40,639 nucleotides of DNA from an uncultured Kineothrix sp. (lineage in GTDB: Bacteria > Bacillota > Clostridia > Lachnospirales > Lachnospiraceae), in assembly GCA_910588855.1 (NCBI GenBank), contig CAJUSR010000032.1:1-40639 (forward strand). The letters are read 5' to 3'. Below, piece after piece: positions 16,494 through 24,719 of this stretch. The translations under genes were made by a program, and so were the position numbers. The notes beneath the pieces were generated by a model that searched no databases, had not been told where the DNA came from, and saw only the letters and a program-made list of their open reading frames with translations. The stretch's first letter is position 1; every line of letters begins with the position of its first letter.

Positions 16494-17457
16494 AAAAATG
16501 GTATGCACTGTTTTAGTGACGGCATTGTCCTGTATGTGCCTGCTTCTTTCCGGCTGCGGAAGGGGAAACGAGTCTGCAAGGAAACATTACGTGGCGATTA
16601 TCACGAAATCTACGGAGTCTGCATTTTGGAAATCTGTTTATGCGGGGGCTGGGGCGGCCGCTACGGAGTATAATCTGCAAATCAGTATGGATGGGCCGGA
16701 ACGGGAGGAAGATTATCAGACACAGAATGAAATGATACGGCAGGCGGTAAAGGACGGGGCGGAAGTCATTGTATTTTCGGCGGTGGATTATAATGCCAAC
16801 AGCGAGGCGATAAACGAAGCGGCGGAAATGGGGGTAAAAATTGTTGTAATTGATAGCGATGTGAATAGTAGCCAGGTAAGCTGCCGCATCGGCACAGACA
16901 ACCGCGAGGCTGGGAGGATGGCAGGGAAAGCCGCTTTGAAAGCGGAAATGGAAGAACTTTATATCGGCATTGTCAATTATGACATTAATTCTGCTAACGG
17001 CCAGCAAAGGGAAGAAGGGTTCCGGGAAGCGGCTGGGGAGGATGTGAGGGTGAAAGACATGTATACCATCAATGTAGTGTCGACTACCGAGGATGCTCGG
17101 AAGGGAACGGCAGAACTGTTAAAGGAACACCCGGAAATTAATGTCATTGTCACATTTAACGAGTGGACCAGCCTTGGCGTGGGATGGGCAATCAGGGATT
17201 TGGGGCTGGCAGAGAAGACGCAAGTGGTAGCCTTCGACAGCAATGTTGTGTCCGTGGGGATGTTGGAGACGGGTGAGGTGGATGCTTTAATTGTGCAAAA
17301 TCCTTATGCTATGGGTTACCTTGGGGTGGAAGAAGCTTACAGGCTGTTAAATGGAGGGGATACAGGAGAGACGGTTGTGGATACGTCTACTACTTGTGTC
17401 ACCAGAGATAATATGTTTGAGCCGGAGTGCCAAAGGATGCTTTTTTCTTTCGATTGA
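16480..17457 (+). CDS. Periplasmic-binding-protein-like lipoprotein, probable sugar sensor
   Basis: 325 aa. Start ATG 16480 (or 16483) after AAAGGAGGG, overlapping the kinase gene by 14 nt. Signal peptide with lipobox LLSGC (Cys near 24). The mature part is a type-1 (ribose/galactose class) binding fold: YVAIITKSTESAFWKSVYAGA, QNEMIRQAVKDGAEVIVFSAVD, GVKIVVIDSDV, IGTDNREAGRMAG, TFNEWTSLGVGWAI, VVAFDSNVVSVGMLETGEVDALIVQNPYAMG (read in pieces). It is encoded with the two-component pair rather than the transporter, so I infer a sensory role feeding the kinase. A spare transporter subunit cannot be excluded. Confidence 0.85.
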   Translation: MMASKKMVCTVLVTALSCMCLLLSGCGRGNESARKHYVAIITKSTESAFWKSVYAGAGAAATEYNLQISMDGPEREEDYQTQNEMIRQAVKDGAEVIVFSAVDYNANSEAINEAAEMGVKIVVIDSDVNSSQVSCRIGTDNREAGRMAGKAALKAEMEELYIGIVNYDINSANGQQREEGFREAAGEDVRVKDMYTINVVSTTEDARKGTAELLKEHPEINVIVTFNEWTSLGVGWAIRDLGLAEKTQVVAFDSNVVSVGMLETGEVDALIVQNPYAMGYLGVEEAYRLLNGGDTGETVVDTSTTCVTRDNMFEPECQRMLFSFD

Positions 17458-17589
17458 GATACGTGTATCAGGGAAGTTTGCTTCCTATAGGTCAAGCTTC
17501 AGGTTATTTGCAACCGATTAATGAATAAATTATGAACAAAAAATGTACAAAACAATAATTTTTTATACCTTAACAGTAAGATTTTGTAT

Positions 17590-17618
17590 ATATTTTTTGT
17601 ATTGTTTTTTGGTATAAT
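17590..17618 (+). promoter_or_regulatory. Promoter of the mglBAC operon (-10 clear)
   Basis: An AT-rich 150-bp gap ends in a consensus TATAAT (17613-17618), 56 bp before the mglB start. The -35 at 17-bp spacing (ATATTT) is poor, which fits dependence on an activator such as the YesN-type regulator upstream (inference). Confidence 0.5.
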
Positions 17619-17674
17619 GCCAATAAGGCGTGGTAAAAACGCCAAAGAAAATTATTTATAGGAGGACAAACGAA

Positions 17675-18868
17675 ATGAAAAAGTTATTAGCATTGCTTTT
17701 AACAGGCGCTATGGTGTTTAGCTTTGCGGCTTGCGGAAACACCGAAGCTCCGGCAGCAGCAGAACCCGCTGCAGAGGCACCGGCAGAAGAAGCAGCGCCG
17801 GCTGAGGAGGCAGCTCCTGCAGAGGAAGCAGCACCGGCTGAGGAGGCAGCGGCAGCAGTTGATTTGAATGTAGGCGTATTCTACTATACATATAGTGATA
17901 CCTACATTTCCAGCGTTCGTACAGCTCTTGATGCAGCTCTTACAGACGCAGGCATCGCTTTCCAGAACTACGATGGAAACAGCAACCAGACAACACAGAA
18001 TGAGCAGATTGATACGGCTATCAGCCAGGGGGCAAACCTTCTTATCGTGAACATCGTTACATCCGGTTCCGTAGATGCTTCCCAGCAGATTGTTGATAAA
18101 GCAAGTGCATCTGGCATCCCTGTTATCTTTTTCAACCGTGCAGTTGAACCCGATGAAGAAGAAGGCAAGGTACTTGGCGCTTATGACAAATGTGCATTCG
18201 TAGGTACAGATGCTCCGGAAGCAGGCCATATGCAGGGTAAGATGATTGGCGATTTCCTTATGGCAAATTACGATGCAGTTGACTTGAACGGCGATGGCGA
18301 AATCAGCTACGCTATGTTCATGGGCCAGTTAGGCAACGCAGAAGCTATTGCACGTACACAGTTTGGTGTAGAAGATGCTAACGCAGTTTTGACAGCAGCA
18401 GGCAAACCGGCATTGGTTTACTTTGATTCTTCCAATTCTGATTGCTACCAGGTAGACCAGGATGGTAACTGGAGTGCAAAAGCAGCAAACGATTATATGG
18501 TTACAAACCTTTCCCAGTACAGCGAAGCTACAGGCAACATGATTGAACTTGTTATCTGCAACAACGACGGTATGGCAGAAGGTGCTATTTCTGCATTGAA
18601 TGCTCAGGGTTATAACCTTGGCGGAGACAGCGTTACTATCCCTGTATTCGGCGTAGATGCAACAGATGCTGCAAAACAGTTGATTGCTGACGGCAAGATG
18701 ACAGGTACTATCAAACAGGATGCAGAAGGTATGGCAAACGGTATTGCATATCTTGCAAAGAACATACAGGCAGGCAAGGAATTAATGGCAGATACAGATT
18801 CCTTCAATATTTCCCCTAATGTAAGCAATAAAATCTTTATCCCTTACGCTCCTTATACCGGTGAATAA
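17675..18868 (+). CDS. mglB: Galactose/glucose-type ABC transporter binding lipoprotein (MglB-like)
   Basis: 397 aa from ATG 17675 (TAGGAGGACAAACGAA before it; an upstream GTG at 17630 lacks a site). Signal peptide with lipobox SFAAC. An Ala/Pro/Glu linker (about 25-62) follows, in which EEAAPA recurs, probably a flexible spacer. The binding fold has VGVFYYTYSDTYISSVRTAL, GANLLIVNIVTSGS, IPVIFFNRA, and a calcium-loop-like DLNGDGEISY as in MglB. Later come NNDGMAEGAISALNAQGY, FGVDATDAAKQLIADGKMTGT and IKQDAEGMANG. It delivers galactose or glucose to MglAC. Codon use is biased toward frequent codons, suggesting high expression. A terminator follows it, so it is probably made in excess over MglAC. 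Confidence 0.92.
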   Translation: MKKLLALLLTGAMVFSFAACGNTEAPAAAEPAAEAPAEEAAPAEEAAPAEEAAPAEEAAAAVDLNVGVFYYTYSDTYISSVRTALDAALTDAGIAFQNYDGNSNQTTQNEQIDTAISQGANLLIVNIVTSGSVDASQQIVDKASASGIPVIFFNRAVEPDEEEGKVLGAYDKCAFVGTDAPEAGHMQGKMIGDFLMANYDAVDLNGDGEISYAMFMGQLGNAEAIARTQFGVEDANAVLTAAGKPALVYFDSSNSDCYQVDQDGNWSAKAANDYMVTNLSQYSEATGNMIELVICNNDGMAEGAISALNAQGYNLGGDSVTIPVFGVDATDAAKQLIADGKMTGTIKQDAEGMANGIAYLAKNIQAGKELMADTDSFNISPNVSNKIFIPYAPYTGE

Positions 18869-18918
18869 AATAAAGGGATGAGGAATACTGCATAGAGCAG
18901 GGCAATCCTTATGTTTAT

Positions 18919-18958
18919 AAAAAGCGGTTGCCGCCTTAGGCGGTCGGCCGCTTTTTTT
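18919..18958 (+). terminator. Terminator between mglB and mglA
   Basis: AAAAAGCGG (18919-18927) pairs CCGCTTTTT (18948-18956), with inner CCGCC/GGCGG and a T-run. Partial termination here would explain binding protein in excess of transporter. Confidence 0.85.
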
Positions 18959-19005
18959 AAAATAAAGTATAGTAAAAAAGCTTATGGAAAAAGGGAGGGT
19001 AAGGC

Positions 19006-20505
19006 ATGGGACAGGATATTCTGCTGCAAATGACGGATATATGCAAGGAATTTCCCGGCGTAAAGGCGCTTGACAATGTTTCCCTGACGGTGAAAAAGGG
19101 AACGGTTCATGCGCTGATGGGGGAAAACGGTGCAGGAAAATCTACATTGATGAAATGTCTGTTCGGAATTTACAACATGGACAGCGGGAAGATTCTTCTG
19201 GACGGAAAAGAAGTAAACTTTAAAAATTCCAAAGAAGCATTGGAAAATGGCGTGGCTATGGTGCATCAGGAATTGAATCAGGCGCTGAAAAGAAATGTCA
19301 TGGATAACATATGGCTTGGGCGTTATCCTATGGTGGGCGGCTTGATGGTAAATGAGAAGAAGATGTACGATGATACCGTAAATGTATTTAAAGAATTAGG
19401 GATAGATATCGACCCAAGAAGGGTAATGAGTACAATGCCTGTTTCGCAGAGGCAGATGGCGGAAATTGCCAAGGCAGTTTCCTATAATTCCAAGGTAATC
19501 GTGTTCGATGAACCTACTTCTTCGCTGACAGAGCAGGAAGTAGAGCATTTATTTAAGATAATTAATATGCTGCGCGACCGTGGATGCGGCATAATTTACA
19601 TATCACACAAGATGGCGGAGATTCTCCGCATTGCCGACGACGTTACCGTAATGCGCGACGGAACTTGGGTAGCTACGGAACCGGCGGAAAAGCTGACGAC
19701 GGAGAAGATTATCAAGCTGATGGTAGGACGTGAACTGACCAACCAGTTCCCTCCAAAAACAAATAAACCGGGCGATGTAGCTCTTGAAGTAGAGAATCTG
19801 ACGGCCCAGTATTCCCTTTTAAAAGATGTATCCTTTAAAGTAAGGAAGGGGGAAATCGTTGGTCTTGCAGGGTTGGACGGCAGCGGGCGTACGGAGGCCC
19901 TGGAAAATATTTTTGGCGTGGCGACGAGGAAAAGCGGAACGATAAAACTGGACGGCAAGGTAGTAAGGAACCGGAATGCCAGAGAGTCCATCAAAAATGG
20001 TTTTGCATTGTTGACCGAGGAACGTCGTGCAACCGGTATTTTTGGTATTTTGAGCATTAGGGAGAATACGGTAATTTCTAGTTTGAAAAAGCATTTGAAA
20101 TTAAAATTTGTCCTTAATGACAAGACGATGCGGGAAGATACCCAATGGTCTATTGACGCGATGCGTACAAAGACGCCGACACAGGAAACCAAAATCCGCT
20201 CCTTATCAGGAGGTAACCAGCAAAAGGTTATTTTGGGAAGATGGCTTTTGACCGAGCCGGAAGTCCTGCTGTTGGATGAGCCTACGAGAGGTATCGACGT
20301 AGGGGCAAAATATGAGATTTACCAGCTTATCCTTGACTTGGCAAACAGGGGGAAAGTAGTAATGGTAGTTTCGTCGGAAATGCCGGAACTGCTTGGAATA
20401 TGCGACAGAATACTCGTAATGTCAGGCGGCCGTCTGGCAGGGGAAGTAAGCGCAAGTGAAACGACGCAGGAAGCGATTATGACTCTTGCGGCTAAATATG
20501 TATAA
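19006..20505 (+). CDS. mglA: Sugar ABC transporter ATPase (MglA-like, two ATPase domains)
   Basis: 499 aa, the usual length for MglA/RbsA/XylG. Domain 1: Walker A GENGAGKST, Q loop region VHQELNQ, signature replaced by MPVSQRQMAEIAKA, Walker B VIVFDEPTSSL. Domain 2: degenerate Walker A GLDGSGRTE, signature LSGGNQQKV, Walker B LLLDEPTRGID. This pattern is characteristic of the family. The ribosome site GGGAGGG precedes ATG 19006; 14 bp separate it from mglC. It energises sugar import with MglB and MglC at the membrane. Confidence 0.94.
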   Translation: MGQDILLQMTDICKEFPGVKALDNVSLTVKKGTVHALMGENGAGKSTLMKCLFGIYNMDSGKILLDGKEVNFKNSKEALENGVAMVHQELNQALKRNVMDNIWLGRYPMVGGLMVNEKKMYDDTVNVFKELGIDIDPRRVMSTMPVSQRQMAEIAKAVSYNSKVIVFDEPTSSLTEQEVEHLFKIINMLRDRGCGIIYISHKMAEILRIADDVTVMRDGTWVATEPAEKLTTEKIIKLMVGRELTNQFPPKTNKPGDVALEVENLTAQYSLLKDVSFKVRKGEIVGLAGLDGSGRTEALENIFGVATRKSGTIKLDGKVVRNRNARESIKNGFALLTEERRATGIFGILSIRENTVISSLKKHLKLKFVLNDKTMREDTQWSIDAMRTKTPTQETKIRSLSGGNQQKVILGRWLLTEPEVLLLDEPTRGIDVGAKYEIYQLILDLANRGKVVMVVSSEMPELLGICDRILVMSGGRLAGEVSASETTQEAIMTLAAKYV

Positions 20506-20519
20506 GGAGGCGATTTCTT

Positions 20520-21590
20520 ATGAGAGCAATTACGAATATGAAGCAGTCCTATTCCCGTTATCTGGCATTGGACAGCAAAGACAAGAAAACGTTTTGGAAG
20601 GAAGCAGTTATCAATAATGCGATTTATTTCCTTCTGTTGATAGTAGTTATTTACACGACGGTAAAAAATCCGAACTTTATTAAGGCACCGTCCATTGTAA
20701 ATATCATTAGCCTTTCGGCGGCAAATCTGCCAATTGCCTGCGGGATTGCAGGATGTATCGTATTGACTGGTACAGACCTTTCCGCTGGGCGTGTAGTTGG
20801 TTTGACAGCTTGTATTTCTGCATCCCTTTTGCAGTCTTTAAGCTATGCATCCAGAATGTTCCCGGAACTTCCGGTACTTCCTATTCCGGTAGTTATCCTT
20901 GCAGTTATTGTTGTAGGTGGTATTGTAGGTCTGGTAAACGGCTTCTTCGTAGCTAAGTTCCAGCTTCATCCGTTTATCGTTACTTTGGCAACACAGTTGA
21001 TTGTATACGGTGTCCTATTGATGTACATTATGATTAACGGCAATAATGGACAGCCTCTTTCCGGTTTGGATGATTCCTTTAAAAGTTTTGTAACCGGAAG
21101 CTTTATTGGTTTAGGAGGCGTTGCCATTCCTAACTTTGTATGGTATGCATGTATTATTGTGGCTCTTATGTGGTTTATCTGGAATAAAACCACATTCGGT
21201 AAAAATATGTTTGCAGTTGGTTCCAACCCGGAAGCAGCTAATGTATCCGGTGTTAACGTAATGAAGACGACAATCCTTGTACATACTCTTGCTGGTATGA
21301 TGTACGGTATTACCGGTTTTATTGAGGCAGCAAGGACCGCTTCCAACTCTGCAGCAACAGGGCTTAACTATGAATGTGACGCTATCGCAGCCTGCGTTAT
21401 CGGCGGTGTATCTTTTGTCGGTGGTACTGGTAAAATCAGCGGTATTGTAATGGGGGTTGTATTGCTCCGTATTATTTTCGTTGCATTGAACTTCTTGTCC
21501 ATCAACGCAGCGATGCAGTATGTTATCAAAGGTTTGATTATTCTGGTTGTTTGCGCAATTGATATGAGAAAATATTTGGTTCGTAAATAA
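20520..21590 (+). CDS. mglC: Sugar ABC transporter permease (MglC-like)
   Basis: 356-aa polytopic protein after TAAGGAGG. Hydrophobic segments include NAIYFLLLIVVIYTTV, LPVLPIPVVILAVIVVGGIV and ILVHTLAGMMYGITGFIEA. Family signatures: LTGTDLSAGRVVGLTACISA near 80-100, VNGFFVAKFQLHPFIVTLAT, FAVGSNPEAANVSGVNV and ACVIGGVSFVGGTGKISGIV. It forms the channel for the MglBAC importer. Confidence 0.94.
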   Translation: MRAITNMKQSYSRYLALDSKDKKTFWKEAVINNAIYFLLLIVVIYTTVKNPNFIKAPSIVNIISLSAANLPIACGIAGCIVLTGTDLSAGRVVGLTACISASLLQSLSYASRMFPELPVLPIPVVILAVIVVGGIVGLVNGFFVAKFQLHPFIVTLATQLIVYGVLLMYIMINGNNGQPLSGLDDSFKSFVTGSFIGLGGVAIPNFVWYACIIVALMWFIWNKTTFGKNMFAVGSNPEAANVSGVNVMKTTILVHTLAGMMYGITGFIEAARTASNSAATGLNYECDAIAACVIGGVSFVGGTGKISGIVMGVVLLRIIFVALNFLSINAAMQYVIKGLIILVVCAIDMRKYLVRK

Positions 21591-21632
21591 GCCGGGATAT
21601 ATGGTTTTAGTGGAAAAAAAGCTACGGCAGAA

Positions 21633-22313
21633 ATGGGCAGTGGCGAAGAAAGGCGGCAGAGGATGGAAAACCGGCAGGAAAATGAAACAGAGGGCAGCAA
21701 ACTGCCTGTAGAAAATCATGAAAAAGGCGGGAGTACCCAGGGGGCGGAAAGCGTAAGCGGCCGCCCCCGCCGTTTTGGCAGGGGGATTTATGATAAGACA
21801 GACACTCCAATCCGCCTTTTGGACGGCTTTATAGTGGGTGTTATTATTGTTATTGTGGTAATGGTGGTTGTATTCGCGCTATTTGGTGGGTATACGGTTG
21901 CCTTTGATACTTCCGGAGGAACGGAAATTGCTTCCCAAAAGCTAAGATACGGCAATTATATAGAGAAGCCGGAAGACCCGGTACGTCAGGGCTATGAATT
22001 TGCCGGCTGGTATTATGAGGGTCATGAAGAGGAAACATGGGATTTTTCCGTAGATAAAGTGGGCGGCGATTTGACATTGATTGCCCGATGGGAACCGGCG
22101 GAAGTGACCGTAAAGTTTGATGCGGACGGTGGGCAAATGCCGGAAGGGGTGGAATCCATGCAGGTAACTTATCAGGGATTTTACGGTGAACTCCCCATTC
22201 CCGAAAAAGAAGGCAGACAGTTTGCCGGATGGGAATACAGCGGGGAGAAAATCACCGCGGACAGTATGGTAATGATGCCAGGTGAACACGTGTTGACGGC
22301 AATGTGGGAGTAG
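21633..22313 (+). CDS. Membrane-anchored InlB B-repeat (Listeria-Bacteroides repeat) protein
   Basis: 226 aa (ATG 21633; ATG 21663 is an alternative, neither with a good ribosome site). An N-terminal charged cytoplasmic part (1-65) is followed by one TM segment (about 67-92, GFIVGVIIVIVVMVVVFALF). The extracellular part has two B-repeat units of about 65 residues: YTVAFDTSGGTEIASQ ... GYEFAGWYYEG ... LTLIARWE, and VTVKFDADGGQMPEG ... GRQFAGWEYSG ... VLTAMWE. B-repeats are small beta-sheet modules common on Firmicute surface proteins. No LPXTG anchor is present. It follows mglC by 42 bp and may be on the same transcript; its function is unknown. Confidence 0.8.
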   Translation: MGSGEERRQRMENRQENETEGSKLPVENHEKGGSTQGAESVSGRPRRFGRGIYDKTDTPIRLLDGFIVGVIIVIVVMVVVFALFGGYTVAFDTSGGTEIASQKLRYGNYIEKPEDPVRQGYEFAGWYYEGHEEETWDFSVDKVGGDLTLIARWEPAEVTVKFDADGGQMPEGVESMQVTYQGFYGELPIPEKEGRQFAGWEYSGEKITADSMVMMPGEHVLTAMWE

Positions 22314-22392
22314 AAGTATTCTTTGTGTAGTGATTTTGCGCAACGATTTTCTACTACAGTTTTTGCCGGAATTTTTGTAGCGATTCTTTTAT

Positions 22393-22410
22393 GGGATTTG
22401 GGTGTCAAAA
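22393..22410. repeat. Solo end of the MITE-like repeat
   Basis: GGGATTTGGGTGTCAAAA resembles the MITE terminus GGATTCGGGTGTCAAAA (23066) but no partner arm is nearby. Confidence 0.4.
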
Positions 22411-22433
22411 TCTGCATTGGTAAATAAGTCCTA

Positions 22434-22461
22434 TTGCAATTTTTATCCAAAGTGATATAAT
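22434..22461 (+). promoter_or_regulatory. Promoter of the small lipoprotein gene
   Basis: TTGCAA (22434-22439), 16 bp, TATAAT (22456-22461), 66 bp before ATG 22528. Confidence 0.6.
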
Positions 22462-22527
22462 GACATTCGTTGGGTAGGTATTTAATAGAATATTTGCGAA
22501 AAAAGATTATCAGGGAGGATGATTATC

Positions 22528-22974
22528 ATGAGAAACAAAATTGTAAAACGTATTGCTGCGCTTTTGTCCGTAGCTGTAATGTGTGTATCGGTAGTTGCTT
22601 GTGGCGGCGGAAGCGAGAAAGCAGGAGCAGATACTTTGACAGAGGAAGAATATGAAGCAAAAGCAGAGGAATTAGGAAATTCTTTGAACACTGCTATGAC
22701 AGATGCAGCTTCTATCGACCCTAATGATGTAGAAGCAGCAAAAGAGTTCATCGAAGGGTTAAAAGCTCCTTTTATTGAGTTTGGGGCATTAAATGCACCG
22801 GCAAAATATGCAGATGCACATGCTAAGTTCAAATCAGGATGTGATGCAATGGTAGAGTATCTTGATATATGTGTGCAGGCTATGGATACAGGCGAAGTAG
22901 ACATGGAAAAAATGACATCTTTGCTTACGACAATTGAGACTGACTTTACAGAAGGCGCTAACATGATAGAATAA
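22528..22974 (+). CDS. Small lipoprotein of unknown function
   Basis: 148 aa from ATG 22528 (CAGGGAGGATG site 9 nt upstream favours this over ATG 22519). Signal peptide with lipobox SVVAC, then about 120 residues predicted helical and acidic: TEEEYEAKAEELGNSLNTAM, EAAKEFIEGLKAPFIEF, APAKYADAHAKFKSGCDAMV, MEKMTSLLTTIETDF. This has the look of a helical-bundle surface protein. It is not recognised. It has its own promoter and terminator and so is a single-gene unit. Confidence 0.75.
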   Translation: MRNKIVKRIAALLSVAVMCVSVVACGGGSEKAGADTLTEEEYEAKAEELGNSLNTAMTDAASIDPNDVEAAKEFIEGLKAPFIEFGALNAPAKYADAHAKFKSGCDAMVEYLDICVQAMDTGEVDMEKMTSLLTTIETDFTEGANMIE

Positions 22975-23013
22975 GAAGCGGCCAAGTAATTACATAAAAA
23001 CATTGGACGGAAT

Positions 23014-23056
23014 GCCAGTATTTGAAACAGGAAAAAGTTTCAGATACTGGCTTTTT
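23014..23056 (+). terminator. Terminator of the small lipoprotein gene
   Basis: GCCAGTATTTGAAAC (23014-23028) pairs GTTTCAGATACTGGC (23037-23051) with one mismatch, followed by five T. Confidence 0.85.
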
Positions 23057-23065
23057 CATCTTATA

Positions 23066-23301
23066 GGATTCGGGTGTCAAAAGGTTTGCCGGGCAGTGCC
23101 GCTTGGCATATGGCACAAAAAATATGTGCGCGTTGCATTGTACGGAGCATTCCGATGAGCCTCTTAAGGCAAAATCGTGTTCAGCATTGGCTTCCACGAT
23201 TTTAGAGTCTCCTCTCCATCGTACAAAAGCCACTTGCACAATATTCTTTTGTGCCATATGCCAAGCGGCACTGCCCGGCAGACCTTTTGACACCCGAATC
23301 C
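23066..23301. mobile_element. MITE, 236 bp, with long inverted repeats and TTATA target duplication
   Basis: The first and last 55 bp are inverted copies with one mismatch, starting GGATTCGGGTGTC. Pairing continues imperfectly for about 90 bp, and the centre holds AAAATCGTG/CACGATTTT. TTATA flanks both ends (23061-23065, 23302-23306), as expected of a target duplication. No coding capacity. A second copy begins at 40586. The parent transposase is not in this window. Confidence 0.8.
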
Positions 23302-23306
23302 TTATA

Positions 23307-23576
23307 GGAAAGTCCTTCGCCAGAAGGACGTAGATTGAGGAAGAACCGAAGGTTCTTCATGAAGTGTCGAAGACACTTTTTTACCATATAGGAATGTTCT
23401 CCGAATTTCCCATATAGTAAAAAATAATTATCGCATTTATTCTATTGTATGGAATATCTCTCTGGGAGTTGGCCGCTGGACCGCCACAGTGTTTTGGCGG
23501 GGGTAGGCAAAGGATGCACACTTTTTGTGAGTATGTTAGAATATAAGAAATAAGATGGTGGAAGAAGGGCTTCTGT
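23307..23576. other. Intergenic region before the AraC regulator
   Basis: Contains short inverted motifs (AGTCCTTCGCCAGAAGGAC, 23311-23329) and AT-rich sequence. No gene is seen. The regulator's promoter probably lies near 23520-23550 (AGAATATAAGAAATAAG) but is not clear. Confidence 0.35.
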
Positions 23577-24470
23577 ATGGACAAGAGATATTTGAAAGAG
23601 GAGGCTGTGCATGGAACGGTAAAATTCCCGTTGGCGGTATATCGGTATGAAGAAGAGGGCGAATTTGTCGTTAATCTGCATTGGCATGAAGAAACGGAGA
23701 TTATTTTTTTAAAAAAAGGTAGATTTTGCATTGACATCAATATGCAGAAATATAGTTTGGAAAGCCCTGCCCTGGTTTTTGTGGGTTCCGGGGATATTCA
23801 TGGAATACACGGAGAGGAAGGGTGCCAGGAAAGTGCGGTAGTTTTTGATATGAAGATGCTCAGCTTTGAGTATTATGATAGTGTGCAACATCAGATGATA
23901 AGCCCATTGCTCAATAAATCGGTGCAGTTTCCGTTGGTAGTTACCGCAGGGGATAGCATTTGGGGAGAGTTGGCCGGGTTGTATGAAAAGGTGCCAAAAG
24001 AAGCATGCAGGGATACGCCCGCGTCAAGAATGCGGGTAAAGGCCTATCTTCTGCAAATATTTGCATGTATGTATGAAAATGGGAAATTCGTCAATATAGG
24101 AAGCACATTGGATTATGAGAGCAGGAAGATAGAAAATATAAAAAAGGTACTCGGATTTATCCAGGAGAATTACGGGCAGAGGATTACTAATCAGGATATG
24201 GCACAGGTTGTCCAGATGAATGCCCAATATTTTTGCCGCTATTTTAAACGGGTGATGGGAAAAACGCCTACGGAATATGTAAATGAGGTGAGAGTGGAAA
24301 AGGCAGCTCAGTATTTGTATAGGACAGATAGGAAAATTATTGATATTGCTATGGAATGCGGCTATGAAAATATGGGGTATTTTATCCGGCGGTTCCGGGA
24401 ACAGAAAGGCGTTCTTCCTTCAGAATATAGAAAAAGTCAAAATAGTGTAACAAATGGTCAGATGGGATAA
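23577..24470 (+). CDS. AraC-family transcriptional regulator with cupin-like sensor
   Basis: 297 aa. The N-terminal half is an AraC-type cupin barrel: NLHWHEETEIIFLKKGRFCI (metal/ligand-type His residues), LVFVGSGDIHGIHG. The C-terminal 100 residues form the AraC DNA-binding domain: helix-turn-helix 1 ITNQDMAQVVQMNAQYFCRYF and helix-turn-helix 2 IIDIAMECGYENMGYFIRRFRE followed by LPSEYRK. A site AAGAAGGG lies upstream of ATG 23577. It precedes an alpha-glucosidase gene by 249 bp on the same strand; control of that gene by sugar is the natural inference. Confidence 0.9.
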   Translation: MDKRYLKEEAVHGTVKFPLAVYRYEEEGEFVVNLHWHEETEIIFLKKGRFCIDINMQKYSLESPALVFVGSGDIHGIHGEEGCQESAVVFDMKMLSFEYYDSVQHQMISPLLNKSVQFPLVVTAGDSIWGELAGLYEKVPKEACRDTPASRMRVKAYLLQIFACMYENGKFVNIGSTLDYESRKIENIKKVLGFIQENYGQRITNQDMAQVVQMNAQYFCRYFKRVMGKTPTEYVNEVRVEKAAQYLYRTDRKIIDIAMECGYENMGYFIRRFREQKGVLPSEYRKSQNSVTNGQMG

Positions 24471-24719
24471 AGAAAAAAGGGATAAGGGTTCCTATAATGT
24501 AACCAAGATGAATTGACCCAGAAGAAGAAAAGGATGCGGCAGCGCAGTATGGGAATGGAAGGGCATGCAACGGCCGAAAGATGGTTTGCAGATGGGAACT
24601 GAGGCATAGTGTGAACAATCAGCTTGATAACTGATTTTAGCACATGGATGTTTGTGCCGAAGCATCATAAATCACCCCCGATAAACCCACTGCGTAAACG
24701 TTCCGGAATGGAGATTAAT

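Noticed and set aside
23103..23333. 76-aa frame inside the MITE
   Set aside because: It is produced by the inverted arms; there is no coding signal.
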